A stretch of 64,000 nt of DNA from contig JAFZQU010000004.1 of assembly GCA_017620255.1 (NCBI GenBank), positions 62,001-126,000 on the forward strand, in the 5' to 3' direction. The notes beneath the pieces are model-generated. The model had not been told where the DNA came from. It worked only from the letters and a program-made list of their open reading frames with translations, and did not search any database. The translations under genes were made by a program, and so were the position numbers. The stretch is from Lachnospiraceae bacterium (lineage in GTDB: Bacteria; Bacillota; Clostridia; Lachnospirales; Lachnospiraceae). Of the stretch, positions 37,449 to 45,866 are shown one piece after another. The number at the start of each line of letters is the position of its first letter. Position 1 is the stretch's first letter.

Positions 37449-38111
37449 ATGAACACTTATACAACCTTAGAACATCTTAAAAAGATCGCACACGGCCTGA
37501 CCCTTCAGTTCGGACAGAACTGCGAAGTCGTCATTCATGATCTCAGGGGCCGCAGTCTTGAAAATACCGTTGTCTTTATCGAAAACGGCCATATCAGCGG
37601 CAGGCAGGTCGGCGACGGCCCTTCCCATGTTGTTCTGGAAGCGCGCGGCAAAAAGGCCAGCGAAGTGCAGGACCGTTACGGGTATCTGACGCGCACAAAA
37701 GACGGACGGATCCTAAAATCCACGACCATCTTCATGGGCAATCCCGAAACGGACCATGTGGACTATGTGCTTGCGATCAATTACGATATCACGAGCCTGA
37801 TGACGATCGATGCGGCCGTCCGCTCGATCATCTCGACCGGCGAAGACGAGACAAAACGGAAGCAGCCCGAACGTATCACACAGAATGTCAACGATCTGCT
37901 CGATGACCTGATCGAACAGTCCGTCAACCTGGTCGGCAAGCCGGTGGTGCTCATGAGTAAGGACGAAAAAGTCACGGCCATCCGTTTCTTAAACGATGCC
38001 GGCGCTTTCCTGATCACCAAGTCCGGTGACAAGGTTTCCAAATACTTTGGGATCTCCAAATACACACTGTACAGTTACATTGACGTCAATAACAACAAAT
38101 CCAAGGTCTGA
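37449..38111 (+). CDS. YheO-like PAS/helix-turn-helix transcriptional regulator
   Basis: 220 residues. The N-terminal YheO-like PAS domain is seen in VVIHDLRGRSLENTVVFIENG and the following KSTTIFMGNPE. The C-terminal 60 residues form a DNA-binding region (FLITKSGDKVSKYFGISKYT). Relatives include the D-arginine regulator DauR. It is transcribed away from the antiporter-RCK-ssnA-ygfK operon across 213 bp, so it is the best candidate regulator of that operon. The -10 box is TACAAT near 37400 preceded by TGG. Confidence 0.88.
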   Translation: MNTYTTLEHLKKIAHGLTLQFGQNCEVVIHDLRGRSLENTVVFIENGHISGRQVGDGPSHVVLEARGKKASEVQDRYGYLTRTKDGRILKSTTIFMGNPETDHVDYVLAINYDITSLMTIDAAVRSIISTGEDETKRKQPERITQNVNDLLDDLIEQSVNLVGKPVVLMSKDEKVTAIRFLNDAGAFLITKSGDKVSKYFGISKYTLYSYIDVNNNKSKV

Positions 38112-38116
38112 CCGGT

Positions 38117-38144
38117 AAAAATGCGGCATCTGCCGCATTTTTTT
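38117..38144 (+). terminator. Rho-independent terminator of the YheO-like regulator gene
   Basis: Stem AAAATGCGGCA / TGCCGCATTTT with a 2-nt loop, then a run of T, starting 5 bp after the stop codon. Confidence 0.88.
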
Positions 38145-38186
38145 ACTTCCTTTTTTTCGCGCTTGCTCTATGGGGCATCGTCCGGA

Positions 38187-38290
38187 TTACGTGTATTTTC
38201 TCCGGATCCCGGCAGAATACACGTAGTATGGATCACTCATTCCGCGCCGCCTACGTGTAAAAAACCGGCAACTGCCACTTTTACACGTAG
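38187..38290. repeat. Two-unit array of 40-bp CTACGTGT palindromic elements
   Basis: Unit A is 38187-38226 (its first base is T, not C) and unit B 38251-38290, both exactly 40 bp, separated by exactly 24 bp. Each has the ends CTACGTGT and ACACGTAG; unit B extends to 12-bp arms (CTACGTGTAAAA / TTTTACACGTAG). Same architecture as the five-unit array at 51095-51391. Unit B ends about 20 bp before a TATACT box at 38311-38316 that probably serves the threonine synthase gene, so it may cover the -35 region. Confidence 0.9.
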
Positions 38291-38345
38291 TCCCGGAACG
38301 AAAACGGCTTTATACTATATGTGAATAGTCCAAAGGATGATTCAT

Positions 38346-38358
38346 ACGTGTAACACGT
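38346..38358. promoter_or_regulatory. Compact ACGTGT-A-ACACGT palindrome in the threonine synthase leader
   Basis: A 13-bp palindrome containing the core of the 40-bp elements (ACGTGT / ACACGT) with a single central base. It lies between the predicted -10 box and the GTG start. It may bind the same protein as the array, or be chance. Confidence 0.35.
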
Positions 38359-38396
38359 TTGTAAATATAGCCTGTTCAGGCAAGGAGGAGGAATCC

Positions 38397-39683
38397 GTGA
38401 ACGATCGGAATTATGTAAGTAACGCTGTCTGCGTCAAATGCGGCGCAGTGCATGAAGCAAAACCTGATCTTACGACCTGCGAGAAATGCGGCGGCATTCT
38501 CGATATCCGCTACGATTACGACAGGATCCGCTCTGACACGGATCCCGCCAAAATACAGGCGCGCTCTGACCGCTCCATGTGGAGATACAGGGAATTCCTG
38601 CCGGTAAGAGGAGATTCGCTTGAGGATCCGGCAAACGGGCAGGGCAGTAAGACCGCTCTTCTTCCAAAGCTCCGCGTCGGCTGGTCACCGTTTTACCGGG
38701 CAGACCGTCTGGCACGTGAGATCGGGCTTGAGACGCTCTATATCAAGGATGACGGTATCAATCCCACCGCATCCCTCAAAGACCGGGCCTCTGCCATGGC
38801 CGTTGTCAAAGCTTCCGAAGCAGGCGCCACGACCATTGCCTGCTCTTCCACGGGAAATGCGGCTTCTTCGCTGGCAGGCAACGCGGCTGCCGCCGGATTT
38901 GAGACCTATATCTTCGTCCCCGAGCGTGCGCCGAAGGGCAAGGTCGCCCAGCTGATGATGTTTGGGGCACATGTGATCTCCGTGCAGGGAACCTACGAGG
39001 ATACATTCCGCCTCTCCGCGGAGGCGATCGATCAATACGGGTGGTATAACAGAAATGCCGCCATCAATCCGTATCTGATGGAAGGCAAAAAGACGGTATC
39101 TTTCGAGATCGCAGAACAGCTGAACTGGAAAATGACCGACTATGTCGCCGTTTCCGTCGGTGACGGCTGTACGATCGCAGGCGTCTGGAAAGGATTTAAG
39201 GATCTGTTCGCAGCCGGCTTTATCGACAGGCTGCCGCGCCTGATCTCGGTACAGGCACAGGGTTGCTGCCCGCTCAACCGCGCGATCGCGGAAGGCACGG
39301 ACTGGCGGCCCATGGAAGAAAATACGATCGCCGACAGCATAGCCGTCGGCGTTCCGCGTAATCCCGATAAAGCATTAAACGCCATTCGTGAATCGAACGG
39401 CGTTGTAGTCAATGTTTCAGATGAAGAGATCCTGGCCGCCATGCGGCTGCTTGGCAGAACAAGCGGTGTATTTGCGGAGCCCGCAGGTGCAGCAGCCACT
39501 GCCGGCGTGAAAAAAGCCGTCGGAACCGGACTGATCCCGCAGGATGCATCCGTTGTCACGATCGTAACCGGTTCCGGCCTCAAGGACGTCGCCAATGCGA
39601 TGAAAGCCGCCGGGGATCCGCTTCTGCTCCCGCCCGATCTGAAGCGTTTGGAGCAGGCACTTTCCGCACAAGGCCTGGTGTAA
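38397..39683 (+). CDS. thrC: Threonine synthase
   Basis: About 428 residues from a GTG start at 38397, chosen because AAGGAGGAGG lies just upstream; an ATG at 38337 has no ribosome site. The N-terminus has a zinc-ribbon-like pair (CVKCG, CEKCGG), then the PLP lysine motif PTASLKDRA, and CSSTGNAASSLAGNAAAAG, which holds the phosphate. It converts O-phosphohomoserine to threonine. It is a fold-type-II PLP enzyme standing alone between two purine-catabolism blocks, so a related lyase activity cannot be ruled out. It is preceded by the 40-bp repeat elements. Confidence 0.85.
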   Translation: MNDRNYVSNAVCVKCGAVHEAKPDLTTCEKCGGILDIRYDYDRIRSDTDPAKIQARSDRSMWRYREFLPVRGDSLEDPANGQGSKTALLPKLRVGWSPFYRADRLAREIGLETLYIKDDGINPTASLKDRASAMAVVKASEAGATTIACSSTGNAASSLAGNAAAAGFETYIFVPERAPKGKVAQLMMFGAHVISVQGTYEDTFRLSAEAIDQYGWYNRNAAINPYLMEGKKTVSFEIAEQLNWKMTDYVAVSVGDGCTIAGVWKGFKDLFAAGFIDRLPRLISVQAQGCCPLNRAIAEGTDWRPMEENTIADSIAVGVPRNPDKALNAIRESNGVVVNVSDEEILAAMRLLGRTSGVFAEPAGAAATAGVKKAVGTGLIPQDASVVTIVTGSGLKDVANAMKAAGDPLLLPPDLKRLEQALSAQGLV

Positions 39684-39701
39684 GTCAGCAATAAATACTG
39701 C

Positions 39702-41216
39702 TTACGGCTCTCCGCCGCCTTCTTCTCCGCCCGGTTCGGAAGGTTCTTCCGGCTCAGGTACAGGTGTCGGGGTCGGTGTGGGTGTCGGTTCCGGTTCCGG
39801 CTCTATGGTCGGCGTTTCTGTCGGCTGCGGATCCGGCGGAGTGGTAGGCTCCGGTACTGTAGTCGGTTCCACAGTCGGTTCCGGTGTTGGCGTAGCCGTT
39901 GGTTTCGGCGTCGGCGTAGGTGTCGGCGTTGGCGTCGGCGTGGGTGTCGGCGTAGGTGTCGGTGTAGGCGTCGGCGTTGTGAGCAACGAGGGATCGACCA
40001 CTTCCACATTGGCCGGCAGAACCGGCGTCTCTGTCATGATCTTCTTATTCTCCCCGCTCGGTTTTACATAGTGCACGATGAATTCACCGCTGTCCGGTAC
40101 CCCGGGAACCGGATGATGGATGATATAATCCAGGATATCATTATAGGCGGATGCCCTGTAATGCAGGCCGTCACCCGCATCGTATTCGGGCTTGATCTGC
40201 CCGTCTTTTCCTTTCAAGATCTCCGAAACATTCAGAAAATGCAGGCCTTTCTTTTCCGCCAGATCATACAGGAACTCATTGTATTTATCGATCCACTCGT
40301 TTTTGACGGAGTTGCGGTAGGTACCGTAGTCGTTCACCGGCCAGATCGACATCAGAACGATCTTGGAGGTCGGCGCAAGCTCCATGATATGCTCGACAAG
40401 TGTTGTATAGGTCGATTCGTACTTGTCTTCCGCCATGCCGTTCATGCCGTTGACGCCGTAGCATACAAAGACGACCGGTGCCGGATGCGACGCCAGATAA
40501 GTCTTCAGTGTGTACTGTTTTCCGGCATTATTGGTAAATGTGGTGGATTCCACCGCCGTGTGTGCGATGCCGATCTTGGCAAGCGCATTATCATCGGAAA
40601 CAAACCCGTAATTTACCATGGCGACCGTTCTGGAATCCCCAAGGAAAATACAGTTGTTCATGTAGCCGTTTTTGGTGCTTTTGTTTTCGGCAAGCAGGGT
40701 CGGATCGTCCACTTCCTCGGTCTCCTCACTGACAGCGTCCTCATCCTCCCCGGATTCTCCCTGAAACAGGCCAAACAGACCGCCCTTCTTTTCAGGTTCC
40801 TGGCCGGACCCGTTTTCCGCAGCAGTCTCCGGTGCCTCTTCCGTACCGCCACTGCCCCGTCCCATGGAACAGGATATGATACAAAGCGCAGCGGTCAGCG
40901 TTACCGCAAGCAGGAGCGAGAGAAGGCAGGCCATTTTGTTACGCACCACAAAACGCCAGAACGTTCGGAAGAAGTTCTTTTTTTTCGTTCCCACGGGCGC
41001 ATTTCCGGCTTTGCCGCCTTCCTGTACAGGATCTGCATCTGCTGCTTTGGGCGCAATATCCGCCGGGTTTGGCCCGGCCCCCGTACTTTCCGGGACAGCC
41101 CCCCTGCCAAGTTCAAGATCCGCAGCAAACGGATTGCGCTCATTCTTTGGCGCAGGCGTCACTTCTTTTTTGCGACGCCGTCTGATCGGTTTTTTTGTGT
41201 TTTTATCTTCGCTCAT
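39702..41216 (-). CDS. Membrane-anchored SGNH/GDSL-type hydrolase with Pro/Thr-rich tail
   Basis: About 504 residues from ATG 41216. A cytoplasmic basic segment (IRRRRKKE) and a Pro/Gly region precede one membrane helix at about 95-120. The outer part has an SGNH fold: IFLGDSRTVAM (Ser), CYGVNGMNG (Asn) and DGLHYRASAY (Asp/His). The last 90 residues are a TPTPTP- and PEP-rich low-complexity tail, perhaps crossing the wall. Probably an esterase acting on surface polysaccharide. The gene starts 4 bp after the preceding esterase gene ends. Confidence 0.82.
   Translation of the reverse strand: MSEDKNTKKPIRRRRKKEVTPAPKNERNPFAADLELGRGAVPESTGAGPNPADIAPKAADADPVQEGGKAGNAPVGTKKKNFFRTFWRFVVRNKMACLLSLLLAVTLTAALCIISCSMGRGSGGTEEAPETAAENGSGQEPEKKGGLFGLFQGESGEDEDAVSEETEEVDDPTLLAENKSTKNGYMNNCIFLGDSRTVAMVNYGFVSDDNALAKIGIAHTAVESTTFTNNAGKQYTLKTYLASHPAPVVFVCYGVNGMNGMAEDKYESTYTTLVEHIMELAPTSKIVLMSIWPVNDYGTYRNSVKNEWIDKYNEFLYDLAEKKGLHFLNVSEILKGKDGQIKPEYDAGDGLHYRASAYNDILDYIIHHPVPGVPDSGEFIVHYVKPSGENKKIMTETPVLPANVEVVDPSLLTTPTPTPTPTPTPTPTPTPTPTPTPKPTATPTPEPTVEPTTVPEPTTPPDPQPTETPTIEPEPEPTPTPTPTPVPEPEEPSEPGGEEGGGEP
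39908..39978. repeat. Thr-Pro coding microsatellite
   Basis: About 12 degenerate 6-bp units (ggtgtc / ggcgtc / ggcgta on the plus strand) coding Thr-Pro on the minus strand inside the SGNH hydrolase tail. The unit count is likely to vary between strains. Confidence 0.8.
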
Positions 41217-41220
41217 TTTC

Positions 41221-42063
41221 TCAGTTAACCGCTGCAACACCGCCGGCTGCCTGGCCGACCATGTTCAGCGCCGTCTGTCCGTAGTGAATGTCATCCGACA
41301 GGTATGCATCCGACATGGAACGCAGCGCGGTCGATGCAAGTGTGAACCTTGCGTCTTTTGCGCAAAGCTCGACCTGTGCGTTGATGATCGGATCAAACAT
41401 GGCGGCATTGCCCTTCGGATGCCCCGGCGTGATCACATATACCCGCTCCAGTCCGCTGGCAAAGAGCGGCCCGAAAGCAGAAGTCACATTTGTCTGGTAC
41501 TGCGTACCTGTCGTTCCCTCGATGGCGTCCGACTCTCCCTGCAGCCATACGGCAAACGAACGGCGCAGCGTGATATGGTTCGACGTCAGGTATGATTTTG
41601 CCAGCGTGTACCTGTAGAGAAGATCGGATTTGGCCTGCGGGCTCGCCCAGTATGCGGAGTCCGTCGCGCCCCGGACAGCCGAGACCGCAACGACGGGGAC
41701 TCCCGTTGCCGCATAATAGGAATTCACAAAAGAAGAGACCAACGTTCCTTTCCGTAGGGAAGAAGGATCCGCGAGATAACCGGATTCCATCTTTCCAAAC
41801 GGCTCCACAAGCGAATGCAGGCCACTCGGATCTGCGGCCGGAAGGAATTCATAGCCGCATCCGTTCGGTACTGCCGGCGCCAGTCTGGCATTACCGCCCG
41901 TTCCCGCCATATTGCTCTGTCCGGCAAACAAAACGAGATCCACGGTCATAACGCCCGGGATCTCTTCCGCCTGAACGGGTTTCGATATAATAACACATGT
42001 AATCGCAACAAAAGCTGCCGCGATCACCGTTTTCAGTATCTGTTTCCAATCATTTTGTTGCAT
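41221..42063 (-). CDS. Secreted sialate O-acetylesterase-like (SASA) esterase
   Basis: 280 residues. A signal peptide ends near residue 32 (KPVQA). Motifs of the SASA/DUF303 carbohydrate esterases are clear: LFAGQSNMAG (Ser), VWLQGESDA and DDIHYGQ (Asp/His). These enzymes remove acetyl groups from sugars such as sialic acids. Start at 42063 with GGGAAG upstream. It lies 77 bp after the carbamate kinase gene on the same strand and just before the SGNH hydrolase. The two esterases probably act on the same surface polymer. Confidence 0.83.
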   Translation of the reverse strand: MQQNDWKQILKTVIAAAFVAITCVIISKPVQAEEIPGVMTVDLVLFAGQSNMAGTGGNARLAPAVPNGCGYEFLPAADPSGLHSLVEPFGKMESGYLADPSSLRKGTLVSSFVNSYYAATGVPVVAVSAVRGATDSAYWASPQAKSDLLYRYTLAKSYLTSNHITLRRSFAVWLQGESDAIEGTTGTQYQTNVTSAFGPLFASGLERVYVITPGHPKGNAAMFDPIINAQVELCAKDARFTLASTALRSMSDAYLSDDIHYGQTALNMVGQAAGGVAAVN

Positions 42064-42140
42064 TGCTTCCCACCAACTCTATTTAGATATTTCAAACCAG
42101 ATCCATACCACATATAGTATGCCATTGATGGGTATCCGCG

Positions 42141-43079
42141 TCAAGCGATCACAGTACCGGTCTTTCCGTCGAGACCGTCCTTTGCTTTCTCAAGGAGCGT
42201 GATCAGCGCCCGCCGTCCCGGTTTGGATGCGGCAAAATCAACCGCCGCCTGCACCTTCGGCAGCATCGAACCCGGCGCGAATTCACCGGCTTCCATGTAC
42301 TGTCTCGCTTCCTCAACGCTCATCCGGTCCAGTACCTTTTCATCCGGCTGTCCGAACCGCAGTGCCACTTTTTCAACGGCCGTCAGGATGATCAGTTCGT
42401 CCGCATCCAGGTCTTTCGCCAGTTTTGCAGACACAAAATCCTTGTCGATCACGGCACTCTGGCCTTTCAGGTGGTTACCCATAAGCGCCACCGGAATGCC
42501 GCCGCCGCCACAGGCGATCACGATATCCCCCGCATTGACCAGTGTCCGGATCGCTTCGATCTCCACGATCTCGTACGGTTTGGGGGATGCGACCATACGG
42601 CGGTACCCTCTGCCGGCGTCCTGCGCCATGACATAGCCGTATTCTTTCGCCGCATGCTCGGCCTGTTCCTGCGTCATGAAATGTCCGATCGGCTTGTTCG
42701 GGTTCTCGAAAGCCGGATCGTCCTGCAACACGCGTACCTGCGTGATCATTGTGGTCACCGGGATATCCAGCCCGCGGTTTTTCAGTTCTTCACGCATGGC
42801 ATTCTGCAGATCATAGCCGATGTAGGCCTGGCTCATCGCCACGCACACGGAAAGCGGCGTGTTCGGCTGGTTCGGATCTTCCCGCGACAATGCCGCCATC
42901 GCATTGTTGATCATGCCGACCTGCGGCCCGTTGCCGTGGGTGATCACCACCTGATTACCGGCTTCGATCAGATCCGCGATGGATCTCGCCGTGATCTTAA
43001 CCGCCTGCATCTGTTCCGGAAGCGTATTTCCAAGGGCGTTTCCGCCCAGTGCCACTACGATTTTCTTTCCTCTGTCCAT
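42141..43079 (-). CDS. arcC: Carbamate kinase
   Basis: 312 residues, the family's usual length. Motifs include VVALGGNALGN at the N-terminus, VITHGNGPQVGMINN and CGGGGIPV. It transfers phosphate from carbamoyl phosphate to ADP, making ATP, CO2 and ammonia. It lies 37 bp after ygeW, so ATP recovery from a carbamoyl group released by YgeW is likely, as proposed for E. coli YqeA. Start at 43079 has only a weak ribosome site. Confidence 0.94.
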   Translation of the reverse strand: MDRGKKIVVALGGNALGNTLPEQMQAVKITARSIADLIEAGNQVVITHGNGPQVGMINNAMAALSREDPNQPNTPLSVCVAMSQAYIGYDLQNAMREELKNRGLDIPVTTMITQVRVLQDDPAFENPNKPIGHFMTQEQAEHAAKEYGYVMAQDAGRGYRRMVASPKPYEIVEIEAIRTLVNAGDIVIACGGGGIPVALMGNHLKGQSAVIDKDFVSAKLAKDLDADELIILTAVEKVALRFGQPDEKVLDRMSVEEARQYMEAGEFAPGSMLPKVQAAVDFAASKPGRRALITLLEKAKDGLDGKTGTVIA

Positions 43080-43116
43080 GCTCTACCCTGTGATCCTATC
43101 CTGCCTGTGTGAAACC

Positions 43117-44310
43117 TTACGCGCGCACCCGCGGCTTCGCTTCTGCTTCCAGTTTGGCGAGCAGTCCTGCGGGATCCTTGAACTTCGACAGGAAGATCAT
43201 GGCCGCGATGATATAGGGCTTGAAACTTGCCTGCTTGTATAACGGCGTGCGGTAGCGGTCAAATACCGACGCATCCACCTCGCCCTCGCTGCAGCTGACG
43301 CCCGAAATATCGGCCGGGAGGCAGTGCAGGTAAAGTGCCTTGCCGTCTTTTGTCTTCTTCATCAGTTCCTCGGAGCAGGTCCAGTCCTTGTGCGTAGCGT
43401 TCTGCGCAAGCAGTTCCTTCTCCAGTTTGTCTATGCCGTCAAAATCACCCGCGCCGTAGAGATCCGTCCTCTTTTCCATGGCCGCGTAAGGCGCCCAGCT
43501 CTTCGGATATACGATATCCGCGTTTGCAAACGCCTCTTCCATGGAAGCAACCTTCGTAAAGGAGCCGCCGGAAGCTGCCGCATTCTTCTTTGCGATCTCC
43601 ATGGTCTCCGGCATGATCTCATAGCCGTCCGGATGCGCCAGCACAACGTCCATTCCAAAGCGGGACATCAGACCGATCACGCCCTGAGGGACCGATAAAG
43701 GCTTGCCGTAAGAGGGCGAATAGGCCCAGGTCATCGCGATCTTCTTGCCTTTCAGGTTCTCAACACCGCCGAATTCATGAATGATATGCAGCATATCCGC
43801 CATGCACTGGGTCGGATGGTCGATATCGCACTGCAGGTTCACGAGCGTCGGGATCTGCTCGAGCACGCCGTCCTTATAGCCTTCCCGCACAGCAGCGGAG
43901 ACATTCTTCATATAAGTATAGCCCTTGCCGATGTACATATCGTCCCGGATCCCGATGACATCTGCCATAAACGAGACCATGTTAGCCGTCTCCCGCACGG
44001 TTTCCCCATGCGCGATCTGTGATTTGCCTTCGTCAAGGTCCTGTACCTCGAGCCCAAGCAGGTTGCAGGCGCTCGCAAACGAGAACCGGGTTCTCGTGGA
44101 GTTGTCGCGAAACAGCGAGATCCCGAGTCCCGAGTCAAAGACCTTGGTCGAGATATTCCGCTCGCGCAGGTTCCTGAGTGCATCCGCCACCGTGAAGACA
44201 GCCGCGATCTCGTCGTCCGTCTTATCCCACGTATGGAAAAAATCATTCAGATACATCTCATCAAATTTCAATCCGTTCAGTTTCTGCAGGTATTCCTGTA
44301 AATCCGCCAT
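43117..44310 (-). CDS. ygeW: Knotted carbamoyltransferase YgeW
   Basis: 397 residues. The carbamoyl-phosphate site reads DNSTRTRFSF, followed by HPTQCMADML and LHCLPADISGVSC. The length and an extended N-terminus match YgeW, a carbamoyltransferase of the ATCase/OTCase family with a knotted fold and an unsettled substrate. It lies between ygeY and arcC, the same set as in E. coli. Start at 44310 with AAAGGA upstream. In catabolic direction it would phosphorolyse a carbamoyl compound to carbamoyl phosphate. Confidence 0.92.
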   Translation of the reverse strand: MADLQEYLQKLNGLKFDEMYLNDFFHTWDKTDDEIAAVFTVADALRNLRERNISTKVFDSGLGISLFRDNSTRTRFSFASACNLLGLEVQDLDEGKSQIAHGETVRETANMVSFMADVIGIRDDMYIGKGYTYMKNVSAAVREGYKDGVLEQIPTLVNLQCDIDHPTQCMADMLHIIHEFGGVENLKGKKIAMTWAYSPSYGKPLSVPQGVIGLMSRFGMDVVLAHPDGYEIMPETMEIAKKNAAASGGSFTKVASMEEAFANADIVYPKSWAPYAAMEKRTDLYGAGDFDGIDKLEKELLAQNATHKDWTCSEELMKKTKDGKALYLHCLPADISGVSCSEGEVDASVFDRYRTPLYKQASFKPYIIAAMIFLSKFKDPAGLLAKLEAEAKPRVRA

Positions 44311-44401
44311 TATTCAGTCCTTTCTTGAATATCATGTGTTATATTAAATCATCCTTTATCGGAATTTCGCACCTTTTTCAGCCAATCATGCTGCGTGTTA
44401 T

Positions 44402-45601
44402 TTATTTATCCGCACAATAGATCGAAGGTAATGCGCTATAGATCGCCGCGCACTTCACAAGGTCTGCTTTCCAGGTGCGCTCATTCGGTGCATGTGCCTG
44501 TGCTTCCTTACCGGGCCCCAGGCCGATGCAGGGGATGCCGAAACGTCCCATGATCGATACGCCGTTCGTGGAGAATGTCCATTTATCGACCTTCGGCTCT
44601 CCGTACATGCCCTGAAAAGCCTTGACCATGGCAACCGTCGCCGGATGGTCCGCCGGGATCACCCAGGTCGGGAAGAAGCACTCGGTCGGATACTGCAGTC
44701 CCGTGTAGCTCGGACGGTCGTATTTATACATGGAAACCTTCGCCTGATACTTCTGTACGCTCGGCAGGGCTTTGATCTCTTTGATCGCCGACTGGTATGT
44801 CTCCCCGTCCGTCAGTCTCCTGTCAATCGAGATCGCACAGGAATCCGCTACCGCGCAGCGGCTTGGAGAAGTAAAGAAGATCTCCGAAACAGCCAGCGTT
44901 CCCTTTCCGAGGAAATCATTATCAAGGAGCTTATCGTTCAGCGCGCGTACTTCCTGCAGGATGTCTGCCATCTTGTAGATCGCGTTATCGCCTCTCTCCG
45001 GCGCGGATCCGTGGCAGGAAATGCCTTCCACATCCACCCTGATCTCCATACGGCCGCGCTGTCCGCGGTAGATATTGCCGTCTGTCGGCTCCGTGATCAC
45101 GACAAATTCCGGTTTGATCTTGTCTTCGTTGATGATGTACTGCCAGCAGAGCCCGTCACAGTCTTCTTCCTGCACGGTTCCCGTCACAAGCACGGTGTAT
45201 TTGTCATTCAGCAGTCCCTGCTCTTTCATGATCTTCGCGCCGTACACCGCCGAAACGATACCGCCAAGCTGGTCGGAAGTACCTCTGCCGCCGATCTCCG
45301 TCTCGTTTTCATATCCTTCATAAGGATCGAATTCCCAGTTGTCGATATTGCCGATCCCGACATTATCGATGTGTCCGTCAAAAGCGATCAGCGTCTCACC
45401 GTGTCCCATATAGCCGAGGATATTGCCCATCGGATCGACTTCCACCTTGTCAAACCCGACCTTTTCCATTTCTTCGCGGATACGCTCCACGTGCCCCTTT
45501 TCCTGCGCGCTTTCGCCGGGGATCTTTACCAGATCCCGCAGAAACTTTGTCATATCCGCTTCATAGCCTTCTGCTGCCTGTCTGATCTTTTCAAAATCCA
45601 T
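44402..45601 (-). CDS. ygeY: YgeY-type M20 metallohydrolase
   Basis: 399 residues. The M20 zinc motifs are intact: [10 protein letters not shown] (His, Asp) and VQEEDCDG (Glu pair), followed by a dimerisation part and [10 protein letters not shown]. It resembles YgeY, often called a selenium metabolism-linked hydrolase. It probably cleaves an amide such as an N-carbamoyl or N-formyl product. Start at 45601 with GGGAGG upstream. It is the first gene of the minus-strand run ygeY - ygeW - arcC - SASA - SGNH, with a promoter in the divergent gap. Confidence 0.92.
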   Translation of the reverse strand: MDFEKIRQAAEGYEADMTKFLRDLVKIPGESAQEKGHVERIREEMEKVGFDKVEVDPMGNILGYMGHGETLIAFDGHIDNVGIGNIDNWEFDPYEGYENETEIGGRGTSDQLGGIVSAVYGAKIMKEQGLLNDKYTVLVTGTVQEEDCDGLCWQYIINEDKIKPEFVVITEPTDGNIYRGQRGRMEIRVDVEGISCHGSAPERGDNAIYKMADILQEVRALNDKLLDNDFLGKGTLAVSEIFFTSPSRCAVADSCAISIDRRLTDGETYQSAIKEIKALPSVQKYQAKVSMYKYDRPSYTGLQYPTECFFPTWVIPADHPATVAMVKAFQGMYGEPKVDKWTFSTNGVSIMGRFGIPCIGLGPGKEAQAHAPNERTWKADLVKCAAIYSALPSIYCADK

Positions 45602-45695
45602 GCCATCCTCCCGTTTCTGCCATTCGTAGCCAGATGTTCCTTCTGTTTTGTTTACTGCCTGCAGGATCTTGCCCTACGGGCGTCTTTCAACCTCA

Positions 45696-45723
45696 ATTCT
45701 AACATATGGGGGCTGTTTTGCAA
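45696..45723 (-). promoter_or_regulatory. Predicted promoter of the ygeY operon
   Basis: On the minus strand, -35 TTGCAA and -10 TAGAAT with a 16-bp spacer, about 95 bp before the ygeY start codon. Confidence 0.55.
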
Positions 45724-45742
45724 TGATTTTCCAAAAATCATT
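45722..45742. promoter_or_regulatory. Palindromic operator candidate at the ygeY promoter
   Basis: A perfect 9-bp inverted repeat, AATGATTTT / AAAATCATT with centre CCA, touching the -35 box of the ygeY promoter and 30 bp from the divergent -35. The 11-mer AATCATTTAGG that begins in its right arm recurs at 45846-45856, over the ribosome site of the PLP enzyme gene. Confidence 0.5.
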
Positions 45743-45772
45743 TAGGCGCTCTGACTTTTTTTGTCACGTTCG

Positions 45773-45801
45773 TTGTAATTCGCCCGTTCTGATGATAAAA
45801 T
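45773..45801 (+). promoter_or_regulatory. Predicted promoter of the PLP enzyme gene
   Basis: -35 TTGTAA and -10 TAAAAT with a 17-bp spacer. A further TATAAT at 45817-45822 could be a second -10 box. The ATG is at 45867. Confidence 0.6.
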
Positions 45802-45866
45802 GAACACAGTTGGTTCTATAATAAACCGGCACTTACGCCGTCTCTAATCATTTAGGAGGAATCCGC

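Noticed and set aside
38397-39683. Threonine synthase as the missing YgeX-type lyase
   Set aside because: The zinc-ribbon start and PTASLKDRA motif fit threonine synthase better; kept only as an alternative.
39778-40071. Plus-strand Val-Gly repeat protein
   Set aside because: It is the antisense reading of the Thr-Pro tail of the SGNH hydrolase gene.
42064-42140. Terminator between arcC and the SASA esterase gene
   Set aside because: No stem with a T-run was seen, so the genes may be co-transcribed.
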